From Anaerolineae bacterium (GTDB lineage Bacteria; Chloroflexota; Anaerolineae; B4-G1; DUEL01), in contig JAFGEI010000012.1 of NCBI GenBank assembly GCA_016931695.1, positions 1-32,142 of the forward strand: a stretch of 32,142 bases of DNA. The letters run 5' to 3'. A program made the translations under genes and the position numbers. Positions within the stretch are counted from its first letter, which is position 1. The number at the start of each line of letters is the position of its first letter. This document shows, in pieces, positions 1 through 7,909 of the stretch. A model generated the notes under the pieces. That model did not search any database, was not told the origin of the DNA, and saw only the letters and a program-made list of their open reading frames with translations.

Positions 1-36
1 GGCGGCGAAGCCGCCTGCGAAACCCCCCTTTTCCCC
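1..36. repeat. Truncated copy of a dispersed palindromic repeat
   Basis: The window opens inside a hairpin: GGCGGC (1-6), loop GAA (7-9), GCCGCC (10-15), followed by TGCGAAACCCCCC and a short T/C tract. The same core and right flank occur in the complete hairpin at 31862-31902, so this is the right half of a second family member whose left arm lies outside the window. It could be a REP-like element or a terminator for a gene to the left; the TTTT after the C run at 29-32 is compatible with a rightward terminator. Confidence 0.55.
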
Positions 37-64
37 TTCTCCCACTGCGGTAGAGCATCCAATG

Positions 65-92
65 TTGAAATGTGCCATTGTCGAGTTAGCAC
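65..92 (+). promoter_or_regulatory. Weak sigma70-like promoter candidate for the CAP gene
   Basis: TTGAAA at 65-70 (five of six to the -35 consensus) is followed after 16 bases by TAGCAC at 87-92, a poor -10. A start near base 99 would leave a leader of about 30 bases containing the GGAGGGAG ribosome site (116-123). Read by eye only. Confidence 0.22.
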
Positions 93-127
93 AGAACGGG
101 CAGGGTCTCGATCCTGGAGGGAGAAAC

Positions 128-1009
128 ATGCACCCACCATATCCTAGAATCACAAACCGGCTTTTTCTGGCCCTGATACTGGCAGTGGGCGCGCTCTATG
201 CGACCGGGGCGCCGCTCTTGTTCGCGGCTCCTCTGGCAGAAATGCCGCAGGGCTGGCTTGCCAGGGTGCCGCTGGCCTATCCGCCCGACCCCACGGCGGA
301 TATTGCGTGGTCGGCTGGCTATGGCGGGGTGGCGGATATCGAGACCGCTTTCAATCATGCCCGCGGCGTGGAGAACAGCCAGTTGGGCCTCTCGATCCCC
401 ATGTTGACGCTGCCCTCCCAGGCCGAGTGGGACAGCAAGACCGATGGTGAAAAGGCGCTCTGGCTGATCAACTGCGAGCGGGTTGACCGCGGCGTGCATC
501 CGCTGCACGGGGTGGAGACGAACGTGACCAGCGTGGCCCAATACTATGCCCAATACCTCCTGGACCACGACGTCTTTGGTCACTATGAAGATGGGCGCGA
601 CCCCTGGCAGCGATTGGAAGACAATCCGGCTATTGGCGCCTGCCACGATTTTCTGTCCGTCGCCGAGAACCTGGCCGCCTTTATGACCAGTGGGAACAGT
701 ATTTCGCTGCCTGTCGAACGGTCAATCTATCTCTGGATGTACGCCGACATTTCTCACGGCTGGGGCCATCGCCACGCCGTCCTGTGGTATCCGTACGACG
801 ACAACGGCGGCCCCAGCGGGCGGGAAGGCTTCCTCGGCATTGGGCGGGCGAACGGGCCCTACATGGGGTGGAATTACGGCGAAGTGATCGTGATGAACGT
901 TTTCGACCCCTGCGCCTCCTGGAGTTACGACGACCCAATCCTGACTGCCAGGGGCTACATTCCATACGTGAGCAAGGACGCCGGATTGTGCCAAAGCCGG
1001 CGCGATTGA
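128..1009 (+). CDS. Secreted CAP (SCP/PR-1) superfamily protein
   Basis: Predicted 293-residue exported protein. I chose the ATG at 128 because GGAGGGAG (116-123) sits just upstream; an in-frame ATG at 62 lacks such a site. A basic N terminus and hydrophobic stretch (about 12-36) form a signal peptide or anchor. The CAP-type region runs from about 108 to 262: an 'NCERVDRGVHPL' helix, 'DVFGHY' (H152) followed by DGRDPWQR, 'SVAENLAAF' (E180), then 'SHGWGHRHAVL' (H210/H214/H216). These match the His/Glu cavity pattern of cysteine-rich secretory/PR-1 proteins, and the C-terminal 'YGEVIVMNVFDPCASW' matches their last strand. Bacterial CAP proteins are extracytoplasmic with mostly unknown substrates. 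Cysteines at 116, 172, 262 and 288 could form disulfides. The gene stands alone and converges on the topoisomerase gene. Confidence 0.72.
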   Translation: MHPPYPRITNRLFLALILAVGALYATGAPLLFAAPLAEMPQGWLARVPLAYPPDPTADIAWSAGYGGVADIETAFNHARGVENSQLGLSIPMLTLPSQAEWDSKTDGEKALWLINCERVDRGVHPLHGVETNVTSVAQYYAQYLLDHDVFGHYEDGRDPWQRLEDNPAIGACHDFLSVAENLAAFMTSGNSISLPVERSIYLWMYADISHGWGHRHAVLWYPYDDNGGPSGREGFLGIGRANGPYMGWNYGEVIVMNVFDPCASWSYDDPILTARGYIPYVSKDAGLCQSRRD

Positions 1010-1022
1010 ACGCAACAGCTCA

Positions 1023-1054
1023 GCCGGCCGCCTGGCAAGGGCCGGGTGGCCGGC
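1023..1054. terminator. GC-rich inverted repeat between convergent genes
   Basis: The 74-base gap between the CAP stop (1009) and the topoisomerase stop (1084) contains GCCGGCC (1023-1029) and its exact reverse complement GGCCGGC (1048-1054), with a GC-rich 18-base middle. The position suits a bidirectional terminator, but no U tract follows on either strand, so a classical intrinsic terminator is not supported. Confidence 0.25.
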
Positions 1055-1083
1055 GGTGACTGCCGCGCCTTTGCAGTGGCCCG

Positions 1084-2814
1084 CTACCGCACCTGGTTTT
1101 TGACCCAGTTGAATTTGCGCCGTAATGCCTTGGGGTAGTAGCAGGAGAGGACGTCATAGTCGACCCGTTCTCCCCAGCGGTAGACCACGCGGGGGTCAAT
1201 GTACGATTTCAGGCTGGTCCCCAGGTTCCAGGTCCGTTTTTGGGCGGTGATGCTGTCCTGGACCTTGGCTTTTTCCAGGGATTCGCGCGCGCGTTGCAGT
1301 CGTTCCTGGGCTGTCTGCACTTTTTTCTTCGCGTTCTCGATCTTTTTGCCATAGCGCGCCTGGAGCCGCTCCCGCTGGGCCGCAGCAGGGGCGGCCTGCT
1401 TCTTTTCCTTCGCCTCCCGTTTCAACGCAGACAGCGCTTCCCGGGCCTCTTGAAGCTGGGAGCGGCGGAGGTCGACCCGCTCTTGCAGCTTTTGCTGCCG
1501 CTCGACAGCGCGCCGACGGCGCTCTTTCCAGTTGGCCGGGGCCTTTTTGTAGTGGTTGCACAGCACTGCGGCCTCGATGTTGGCTTGGCTGACGGCTGCC
1601 CATTTTTTATAGTCGGGGTCACTGGCCTCGACTTGCGCCCCCTCCAGGTTGGTGTGAACGACCTGGGTGGCGTGATGGGTCCGGAACACCTTGGCGGTCA
1701 GCCCCGGCAGCACTTCAGAGAGGTAAGCGTTGACGTCGCTGCTGCCGATGCTGGGAAAGACCTGGGGTTTGGAGCGCGTGGGATGTCGTTTCTGGTTGTT
1801 GCCCAAACTGGGCGGCCGCGCTTCCTCAACTAACGTCGCCAGGTTTTCCCACACCACCGTTGGCAGGGTGACGGTCTTGTTCCACCGCACCGAGTCCTTG
1901 CCCAGGAAGTTGAACTCGGCGCTGCCGTCCGGGTTCAGCGTGATGTGCTCGGGGCGCAGGGTGGTCGCGCCGACAGTGTCTGCTTCGTCGGGGTCCTTTT
2001 CATCCCCCACGCGCAGGCAGAGCGCGTCGATCAGGTAACACGCCGTGGCGACCATTCGCCGCTTGGGGTCGGGATCGGTCAGTCCCTGGTTGATGTGGGC
2101 GCGGACCTGTTCCAGGTTTTCGTGCAGTTCGACTGCCTGGTCGAACTTGGCCGCTTCCCGCTCCTGCTTGATCGACGCCGAGTCGCTCAACCAGACGTAT
2201 TTGAGCTTGCCCGACAGCTTGTCCCGCCAGCGGGCTACCCACAGCGATTCGGGCTGCCAGACGATCTCGGCCCACTCGCCGGGCGGACGGGGGGCGTCGG
2301 GGCTCAGGTTGAGCGTGACGTCGCTTTCTTGCGGCCCTTTTTTCCAGCGCCCGCGCTGGGGATGTGCCCCGCGGCCCATAAAGATGCTGCTGGGCTCGGC
2401 GACATAGTTGGCCAGTTCAACCCGCTCGCCGTTGACGATGGCAAACCCGTACTGCTCTGCCAGTTCCTCGCGCCGGGCTTTGCGCTCGGCCGCCAACGCC
2501 CGCCGCTCTTCCTGCGTCAGCTGTTCCTTGGCGGCGCGCTCGGCCTGGACAATGGCAATGGCATGGCTGAAATCGACCTCGTCGAGGGTCAGCGGAGGCG
2601 TGACCTCTAGTGCTGCGCTCAAATCCTGCAGGAAATTCCGCACAAAGACCGGGTCTTTTACGTACGGGGTTCCCTGCTTCCGGGCCCAGGCGAGGGCCAT
2701 TTCTTTTTGCCGGGTTGACAGCAACCGCCGCTCTCCCCGCACGACCAGTTCCAGCTGCTTGGGCAGCGGGACGTCGGGGATGACGATACCGTTGTGAATC
2801 AGTTGATCGAGCAT
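1084..2814 (-). CDS. Type IB DNA topoisomerase, eukaryotic-like architecture
   Basis: 576-residue type IB topoisomerase, which relaxes supercoils through a 3'-phosphotyrosyl nick. The eukaryotic enzyme's layout is readable throughout. Residues 1-230 resemble core subdomains I/II, with 'QYGFAIVNGERVELANY' and 'FMGRGAHPQRGRWKKG'. Residues 250-425 are the catalytic core: R268 in 'LCLRVGDEKDPDEADTVG', K306 in 'FNFLGKDSVRW', R378 in 'KVFRTHHA' and H421 in 'LCNHYKKAP'. Residues 430-525 form a charged coiled-coil linker, and Y538 lies in 'LGTSLKSYIDPRV'. These correspond to human R488, K532, R590, H632 and Y723, so all catalytic residues are present. The human-type charged N-terminal domain is missing. 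Typical bacterial TopIB is about 350 residues and poxvirus-like, without this linker. AAGGA lies very close to the ATG (2-base spacer). The gene is monocistronic. Confidence 0.95.
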   Translation of the reverse strand: MLDQLIHNGIVIPDVPLPKQLELVVRGERRLLSTRQKEMALAWARKQGTPYVKDPVFVRNFLQDLSAALEVTPPLTLDEVDFSHAIAIVQAERAAKEQLTQEERRALAAERKARREELAEQYGFAIVNGERVELANYVAEPSSIFMGRGAHPQRGRWKKGPQESDVTLNLSPDAPRPPGEWAEIVWQPESLWVARWRDKLSGKLKYVWLSDSASIKQEREAAKFDQAVELHENLEQVRAHINQGLTDPDPKRRMVATACYLIDALCLRVGDEKDPDEADTVGATTLRPEHITLNPDGSAEFNFLGKDSVRWNKTVTLPTVVWENLATLVEEARPPSLGNNQKRHPTRSKPQVFPSIGSSDVNAYLSEVLPGLTAKVFRTHHATQVVHTNLEGAQVEASDPDYKKWAAVSQANIEAAVLCNHYKKAPANWKERRRRAVERQQKLQERVDLRRSQLQEAREALSALKREAKEKKQAAPAAAQRERLQARYGKKIENAKKKVQTAQERLQRARESLEKAKVQDSITAQKRTWNLGTSLKSYIDPRVVYRWGERVDYDVLSCYYPKALRRKFNWVKNQVR

Positions 2815-2843
2815 ATTCCTTAGTTTGACACCTTTTTCAAGGG

Positions 2844-2872
2844 AGGATAACGCAAATGTGCATTGTTGTCAA
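2844..2872 (-). promoter_or_regulatory. Promoter of the topoisomerase gene
   Basis: Reading the minus strand, a perfect -35 TTGACA (2872-2867) is followed by a 17-base spacer and TATCCT (2849-2844). Transcription would start near 2837, giving a leader of about 20 bases before the ATG at 2814. This is the best consensus -35 box found in the window. Confidence 0.6.
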
Positions 2873-2918
2873 CCCGGCACTGGATGGGGGACTGGCTACA
2901 GCCGCCCCGTCTTTCTAT

Positions 2919-2947
2919 TTGCGACCGGGGCCGCGTTGTGCTACACT
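2919..2947 (+). promoter_or_regulatory. Leaderless-type promoter of the membrane glycosyltransferase gene
   Basis: TTGCGA (2919-2924), 17-base spacer, TACACT (2942-2947), then only seven bases to the ATG at 2955. With the usual -10 to start distance, transcription would begin at or next to the A of the ATG, so the mRNA would be leaderless. No Shine-Dalgarno sequence precedes this ATG, which fits. Confidence 0.5.
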
Positions 2948-2954
2948 TGGCGCG

Positions 2955-4532
2955 ATGAAAGATCACCTTCGCTTCTGGCTGCTCTTTGTCGCGGCTGCAA
3001 CGGCCGGGTTCCGGCTTGTGCTGCTGGCGCTGCAGCGGGTCCCTTTCGACGGCGACGAGGCGATCGTGGCACTGATGGCGCGCCACATCTTGCAGGGGGA
3101 GCGGCCCTGGTTCTTTTACGGGCAGAACTATATGGGCAGTCTCGACGCCTATTTCATCGCCGGGGCCTTTGCCCTGCTGGGCGAATCGGTGTGGGCGGTG
3201 CGGTTGGTACAGGTTGCGCTCTGCACGGCGACGACGCTGGTGCTGTACGCCGTCGCCCGCCGCCTGACGGACGACCACGCGGCGGCACGGGCGGCGTCGC
3301 TGCTGTGGGCGCTCCCGCCGCTCCTGCTGACGGTCTATACGACGGTTTCGCTGGGCGGGTACGGCGAGATGATGCTGATCGGCAGCCTGCTGGTCTGGTG
3401 GGGACACCGGTTGGGTGGTGAGGACCGGCGGCGCTGGGGGCTCTGGTTGGGCTGGGGCTTGATCGCCGGGCTGGGCTTTTGGGTTTTGGCGCTGGTCGTG
3501 GTCTACCTGGCGCCGACAGCTCTCTGGCTGCTGTGGCAGCACGCACGGCCGGCGAACGGGCGCCTCCGTTCTCTGCCCTGGCCGGGCTACCTGCTCGCCA
3601 CAGCCGGCTTTGCCCTGGGTAGCCTGCCGTGGTGGTTGGGCCAGGGGTACGTCGCGTTTGCGGGACTGGTGGATGGCGCAGCGGGCGATCCGTTCCTGGC
3701 TGCGGTCGGCATGCGGCTGCGCAACTTTTTTGTCTTGGGACTGCCAGCGCTGTTCGGCTTGCGTTTCCCGTGGAGCGTTTCTGGGCCGCCGTTGTGGATG
3801 GGAGCGCCGGTGTTGGCTCTCTATTTGGGCGCCCTGGGGTACGCCCTACGCCGGGCGCGGAGCGGGATGCCGCTCTCGGGACGGCTGCTGCTGTGGGGGA
3901 TTGCCGGCGCGCTGTTCCTCGGTTTTACGCTCACCCCGTACGGCGGCGACCCGTCGGGCCGCTACTTTTTGCCCCTCTACTTGCCCCTGTTCATTTTTGT
4001 TGCCGACGTACTGTCTGCGCTGCAGCGGCGGGTCGGACGCCTGGCCTGGCTGCCGCTGGTCATCCTGCTGGCCTTTCACCTGTTCGGCACGGTTCAGGCC
4101 GCCCGAACCTATCCGCCTGGCATCTCGGCCCACTTTAACCCTGACGCATGGGTCGACCATCGCTGCGATCAGGCGCTGATCGCGTTCCTGCAGGATCACG
4201 ATGGCAGCCGCGGTTATGCCAATTACTGGATCTCTTACCCCATCGCTTTTCTTTCCGGCGAGGAGGTGATCCTGGAGCCGCGTTTGCCCTACAAATCGAC
4301 TTTGCGCTATAATCCGGGCGACAACCGCTATGCGCCCTACGGCGAGCAGGTCGAAGCCAGCGTGGCGCGGGTCTATGTGACGACGGATTACCCGCCGCTC
4401 AATGCGCTGCTGCGCGAGCGTTTCGCGGCGCTGGGGGTCGGCTACCGGGAGACAGAGATTGGCCGCTATCACGTCTTTTACGGCTTCTCACGCCTTGTGA
4501 CGCCGGACGAGTTGAACCTGGAGTTGGAATGA
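2955..4532 (+). CDS. Polytopic GT-C (PMT/ArnT-like, GT39-type) glycosyltransferase
   Basis: 525-residue integral membrane protein with about ten hydrophobic helices by eye. The first extracytoplasmic loop carries 'FDGDEAIVALMARHILQG' (D32, D34, E35), the acidic motif of GT-C enzymes that use polyprenyl-phosphate sugars. 'GQNYMGSLDAYF' follows, typical of dolichyl-phosphate-mannose/ArnT-like proteins. A soluble C-terminal domain covers about 400-525. An in-frame ATG at 2856 has a GGGAGG site (2841-2846), but the extra 33 residues look non-conserved and cross the promoter at 2919-2947, so I favour 2955. The stop overlaps the next gene's start (ATGA, 4529-4532), implying coupled translation. Donor and acceptor cannot be read from sequence; a cell-envelope glycan or glycoprotein role is inference. 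Confidence 0.75.
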   Translation: MKDHLRFWLLFVAAATAGFRLVLLALQRVPFDGDEAIVALMARHILQGERPWFFYGQNYMGSLDAYFIAGAFALLGESVWAVRLVQVALCTATTLVLYAVARRLTDDHAAARAASLLWALPPLLLTVYTTVSLGGYGEMMLIGSLLVWWGHRLGGEDRRRWGLWLGWGLIAGLGFWVLALVVVYLAPTALWLLWQHARPANGRLRSLPWPGYLLATAGFALGSLPWWLGQGYVAFAGLVDGAAGDPFLAAVGMRLRNFFVLGLPALFGLRFPWSVSGPPLWMGAPVLALYLGALGYALRRARSGMPLSGRLLLWGIAGALFLGFTLTPYGGDPSGRYFLPLYLPLFIFVADVLSALQRRVGRLAWLPLVILLAFHLFGTVQAARTYPPGISAHFNPDAWVDHRCDQALIAFLQDHDGSRGYANYWISYPIAFLSGEEVILEPRLPYKSTLRYNPGDNRYAPYGEQVEASVARVYVTTDYPPLNALLRERFAALGVGYRETEIGRYHVFYGFSRLVTPDELNLELE

Positions 4533-6154
4533 TGATGCGACGCTTTCTGTTGTGGTGGGACGTGCGCCGGTTGGCCGTGGCGCTCTTGTTCGTCGGCCTG
4601 TTTGCCATGGCCATTCGCGCCCCGGCCGACACCGATACCTGGTGGCATCTCCAGGCCGGAAGGTGGACCGTCGACCAGGCGCGGGTTTTGCAGACGGATT
4701 ATTTCTCCCACACCCGCTACGGCTCGCCGTGGGTGAACCACAGCTGGCTCAGCCAGGTGCTCATGTACCTGCTGTTCGAGCACTTTTCCTACGCCGGCCT
4801 GGGGCTGTGGATGGGGGCGGTGATCGTCGTCTCTTTCGCCCTCGTCTACCCCCAGATGGAGGGGGACCCGTTTACGCGGGCCTTTATCCTGGTCATTGCC
4901 GCGGCGACGTCGTCGGTGATCTGGGTCGCCCGCCCGCAGTTGCTCTCGTTTCTGCTGACCGCTGCGGTGGCGTACGTGCTCTATCTCTACAAATGGCGGC
5001 GGGTCAACCGCCTGTGGCTCCTGCCGCCGATCATGGTGCTGTGGGTCAATCTGCACGCCGGGTACGCGCTGGGTTACATGCTCCTGGTCGCCTTTGTCGC
5101 CGGCGAAGTCGTGAACCACGTCCTGGCCTGGCTGGCGCCCGACGAGGCGGCGCTGGATGCCCCGCGCTGCCCACCGGTGAGCTGGCGCCGCCTGGCATGG
5201 GTAGTGGGATTTGCGCTGCTCTCGCTGCTGCTGCTGGTCATCAATCCCAATACGACCCGCATGTGGGTCTATTACCTGGACACGGTCAGCGTCGGCGTGC
5301 TGCAGGACTTTATCCAGGAGTGGCAGTCGCCCAACTTTCACCCGCTCTACGCCCAGCCCTTTATCTGGGTGCTGCTGGCGACGTTGGGGGCGATGGGACT
5401 CTCGGGCCGGCGGGTGGATGGAACAGACCTGGCGACGCTCGCCATGTTCAGCTATGCCGCGCTGATGGCGGGGCGGAACTTGGGTCCGTTCGCGCTGGTG
5501 GCGGCGCCGGTGTTGAGCCGCCACGTGGCGGCGGCGTTAAAGCGGTGGGGGATATCCCGGCGACCCCGGCCGCCGGGCAGCGCCCGCTCGAGAATGGTGT
5601 TGGGGGGGATCAATCTGGCCCTGCTTGCGATCGCCATTCTCCTGGCACTGCTCAAGGTCTGGTCCCCCCTTGGCGCCGCCTTTAACGAACAGCTCCAGCG
5701 GGAGAGCTTGCCGGCAGGAGCGGTGGAGTGGATCCAGGAAAACCGGCCTGCGGGCAGGATGTTCAACCACTATAACTGGGGCGGTTACCTGATCTGGCGC
5801 TTGTGGCCCGATTACCTGGTCTTTGTCGACGGGCGTACGGACTTGTATGGCGACCAGGTTTTGCGCGATTACCTCGAGATCCAGCGGGGGGGGCCGCAAG
5901 CCCTGGCGCTGCTGGATCACTATGACGTCTATTTCGTTCTGACCCCCACCGGCGACGGGCTGTGCACGTTGCTGAGCTGCCAGCAGGATTGGACGGTTGC
6001 CTATCGCGACGAGATGGCGACGATCTGGGTGAGGAACGGTGAGGATGTCACAGAAAAGGAGACGGGAGATGAAACTGATCGATCTGACCATTCCATTGGG
6101 CATCGGCACCCCGCCGTGGCCCACCTACGAACCGCTGCAGGTCAAGTACTTTAA
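4529..6154 (+). CDS. Polytopic membrane protein, GT-C-like topology
   Basis: 541 residues by the open frame. The first loop has 'ADTDTWWHLQAGRW' (about residues 33-46), an acidic/WWH motif resembling the Asp-containing loop of GT-C enzymes. About ten membrane helices follow, then a C-terminal soluble domain (about 390-510) with 'NHYNWGGYLIWRLWPDYLVFVDGRTD'. It starts inside the stop of the preceding glycosyltransferase, so the two are probably made together and may act in one glycan or lipid-linked sugar process (inference). The last 29 residues, after 'IWVRNGEDV', are polar, unlike the rest, and overlap the cyclase gene by 86 bases. The ancestral stop may have been lost or a frameshift may be present. 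The enzymatic role is not established and it could be a non-catalytic relative. Confidence 0.6.
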   Translation: MMMRRFLLWWDVRRLAVALLFVGLFAMAIRAPADTDTWWHLQAGRWTVDQARVLQTDYFSHTRYGSPWVNHSWLSQVLMYLLFEHFSYAGLGLWMGAVIVVSFALVYPQMEGDPFTRAFILVIAAATSSVIWVARPQLLSFLLTAAVAYVLYLYKWRRVNRLWLLPPIMVLWVNLHAGYALGYMLLVAFVAGEVVNHVLAWLAPDEAALDAPRCPPVSWRRLAWVVGFALLSLLLLVINPNTTRMWVYYLDTVSVGVLQDFIQEWQSPNFHPLYAQPFIWVLLATLGAMGLSGRRVDGTDLATLAMFSYAALMAGRNLGPFALVAAPVLSRHVAAALKRWGISRRPRPPGSARSRMVLGGINLALLAIAILLALLKVWSPLGAAFNEQLQRESLPAGAVEWIQENRPAGRMFNHYNWGGYLIWRLWPDYLVFVDGRTDLYGDQVLRDYLEIQRGGPQALALLDHYDVYFVLTPTGDGLCTLLSCQQDWTVAYRDEMATIWVRNGEDVTEKETGDETDRSDHSIGHRHPAVAHLRTAAGQVL

Positions 6155-6962
6155 GCGGCTGGCTCCCAACGGGGCCAACGGCCAACTGCTGACCCATTCC
6201 AACCACCTGGGCACCCACCTCGACGGCGAGATTCACTTTTACACCCCCGGCAAGGACATTGCCGCCCTCGAGCTGAACGGCTTCCTGGTCGGTCCGGGCG
6301 CGGTGGTCGATCTCTCCGACGCCACAGGCGACTACCAGGTCTATACCCCCGAGATGGTCGAAGAACGGGTCGAGGTCCGCGCGGGCGACATCCTCATCAT
6401 CCACACCGGCTACCACCACTTTGGCTGGGACATGCCGACCGCCGACGAGATCCGCTACATGGTCCAGCATCCCGGCCCCGACCGCGATTTCGCCCTCTGG
6501 GTCAAGGAGAAAAAGCTGCGCTGGATCGGCGTCGACTGCGGCAGCGCCGACCACCCGATGAACACCATTATCCGCACCTGGATGCCGCGCCAGGCGGCAG
6601 AGGCCGACGCCGTCTTTCGCCAGATGTATGGCCTGTCGCTGGAGGAGCGCTTTACCCCCGACAAGTACCAGCTCATGCACATCGAAATGTTCCCCCACCA
6701 CATCATCCACGCCGAGTGCCTGGGCGGCGACATCGACCTGCTGTGCAACCGGCGGGCGACGATCGGCTTCTTTCCCTGGCGTTTCGTCGACGGCGAGTCG
6801 AGCATCGGCCGCTGCGTCGCCTTTGTCGACGACGACGAGTACGACGAGCTGATGGCGCGCAAGGCGGCGCTGCCCCAGACCCGCTTTGGCGACTGCTATG
6901 ATCCGGAGCATGTGGAGCGGATCGAAGGGCTCACCGCGCAATACGTAATACGTAATACGTAA
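6069..6962 (+). CDS. Cyclase-family (kynurenine formamidase-like) metal hydrolase
   Basis: 297-residue protein of the 'putative cyclase' superfamily, which includes bacterial kynurenine formamidase and isatin hydrolase. The metal-site signature HxGTHxDxxxHF is clear: 'NHLGTHLDGEIHFY' with H46, H50, D52 and H56. A further His-rich stretch, 'EMFPHHIIHAECLGGDI', sits where the family has its C-terminal catalytic His/Glu. Start chosen at 6069 because AAGGAG (6056-6061) lies seven bases upstream; the in-frame ATGs at 6039 and 6045 lack a site. It opens the enzyme cassette (amidase, CoA-transferase, dehydrogenase). Family members hydrolyse N-formyl, cyclic amide or lactone bonds; the substrate here is unknown. 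The last residues and the stop are encoded inside a 7-base tandem repeat. Confidence 0.85.
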   Translation: MKLIDLTIPLGIGTPPWPTYEPLQVKYFKRLAPNGANGQLLTHSNHLGTHLDGEIHFYTPGKDIAALELNGFLVGPGAVVDLSDATGDYQVYTPEMVEERVEVRAGDILIIHTGYHHFGWDMPTADEIRYMVQHPGPDRDFALWVKEKKLRWIGVDCGSADHPMNTIIRTWMPRQAAEADAVFRQMYGLSLEERFTPDKYQLMHIEMFPHHIIHAECLGGDIDLLCNRRATIGFFPWRFVDGESSIGRCVAFVDDDEYDELMARKAALPQTRFGDCYDPEHVERIEGLTAQYVIRNT

Positions 6963-6966
6963 TACG
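6940..6966. repeat. Short tandem repeat (AATACGT)x3.9
   Basis: AATACGT is repeated at 6940, 6947 and 6954, followed by AATACG at 6961. The repeat covers the last codons and TAA stop of the cyclase gene and ends next to the GAGGT ribosome site of the amidase gene. A change in copy number would shift the frame of the cyclase C terminus and the spacing to the next gene. Confidence 0.9.
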
Positions 6967-6974
6967 AGGTCCTT

Positions 6975-7874
6975 ATGCAACGATTCACCATTGCCTGTGC
7001 GCAGTTTGCCGTCACGCCGATGGCGGTGCGGGAGAATGTGCAAAAAGCTGCCGCCTGGGTGGAGCGGGCAGTGCAGGAAACCGGCGCCCGGCTAATCGTC
7101 CTGCCGGAGACGGTGACGACCGGCTTTACCCCCGGCTGCCCGGCGGAGGAGCTGTGGGAGCACGTCGACGTGCTGCCCGGCCCGCTCACCGCGCCGGTCG
7201 CCGACGTCGCCCGCGGGCTGGGGGTTTACGTCGTGTTGCCCACCTACGAGCGCGGCCCGCAGCGTGACGTCGTGTTCAACAGCGCCGCCCTCTTGGGCCC
7301 GGACGGCGCCGTGCGCGGCGTCTACCGCAAGACGCACCTCTTTCCCACCGAGCGGGCGTCCGGCGGCGGCTGGTCGACCCCCGGCCGCGACCCGGTGGTG
7401 GTCGAGACCGAGCTGGCTGCCGTTGGCCTGACCATCTGCTACGACGGCGATTTCCCCGAGCTGTACCGCTGCGAGGCAATCATGGGCGCGGAGGTGATCG
7501 TCCGCCCGGCGGCGCTGCTGCGCAGTTTCGAGATTTGGGAGATGACCAACCGCGCCCGCGCCTACGACAACCACGTCTATGTCGCCGCCTGCAACGCCGT
7601 CGGGCCTGACGCCGGGGAGAACTATTACTTTGGGCACAGCATGGTCGCCAGTCCCATCGCCCAGGTGCTGGCCCTGGCCCGCGGCACGGAAGAGATCATT
7701 GCCGCCGAGCTCGACCCCGACCCGATCAAGCACGTCACCTACGGCGCGCGCACGCCCATGATCTTTGACCACCTGCAGGACCGCAACCTGGCCGCCTACC
7801 GCAACATTCTCACCCCGGCGCAAAGTCGCTTCGAACCCGCCCAGCGCATCCCCAACCTCAAAACTGAAACCTGA
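6975..7874 (+). CDS. Nitrilase-superfamily amidase (aliphatic amidase-like)
   Basis: 299-residue carbon-nitrogen hydrolase with the complete Glu-Lys-Cys triad: E45 in 'IVLPETVTTG', K119 in 'VYRKTHLFP' and C155 in 'LTICYDGDFPE'. The stretch after the nucleophile ('PELYRCEAIMGAEVIVRP') and 'YYFGHSMVASP' resemble the aliphatic amidase/formamidase branch (AmiE/AmiF) more than true nitrilases. The expected reaction is amide + water to carboxylate + ammonia; an N-carbamoyl substrate is also possible. It is cytosolic, with no signal peptide. GAGGT (6966-6970) precedes the ATG by four bases, and the gap to the cyclase is 12 bases, so the two are co-transcribed. Confidence 0.88.
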   Translation: MQRFTIACAQFAVTPMAVRENVQKAAAWVERAVQETGARLIVLPETVTTGFTPGCPAEELWEHVDVLPGPLTAPVADVARGLGVYVVLPTYERGPQRDVVFNSAALLGPDGAVRGVYRKTHLFPTERASGGGWSTPGRDPVVVETELAAVGLTICYDGDFPELYRCEAIMGAEVIVRPAALLRSFEIWEMTNRARAYDNHVYVAACNAVGPDAGENYYFGHSMVASPIAQVLALARGTEEIIAAELDPDPIKHVTYGARTPMIFDHLQDRNLAAYRNILTPAQSRFEPAQRIPNLKTET

Positions 7875-7909
7875 AGCCGGTCACGTGAAACCCACAACAG
7901 GAGATAGCT

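Noticed and set aside
2856..2954. Longer N terminus for the first membrane glycosyltransferase, starting at the ATG at 2856 with a GGGAGG site
   Set aside because: The extra 33 residues are not hydrophobic or family-like, and the region carries a well-spaced promoter pointing at the 2955 start. Kept only as an alternative.
4529..6154. Naming the second membrane protein as a specific mannosyl- or arabinosyl-transferase
   Set aside because: Only the topology and the acidic first loop support a GT-C relation; donor, acceptor and even catalysis cannot be read from the sequence.
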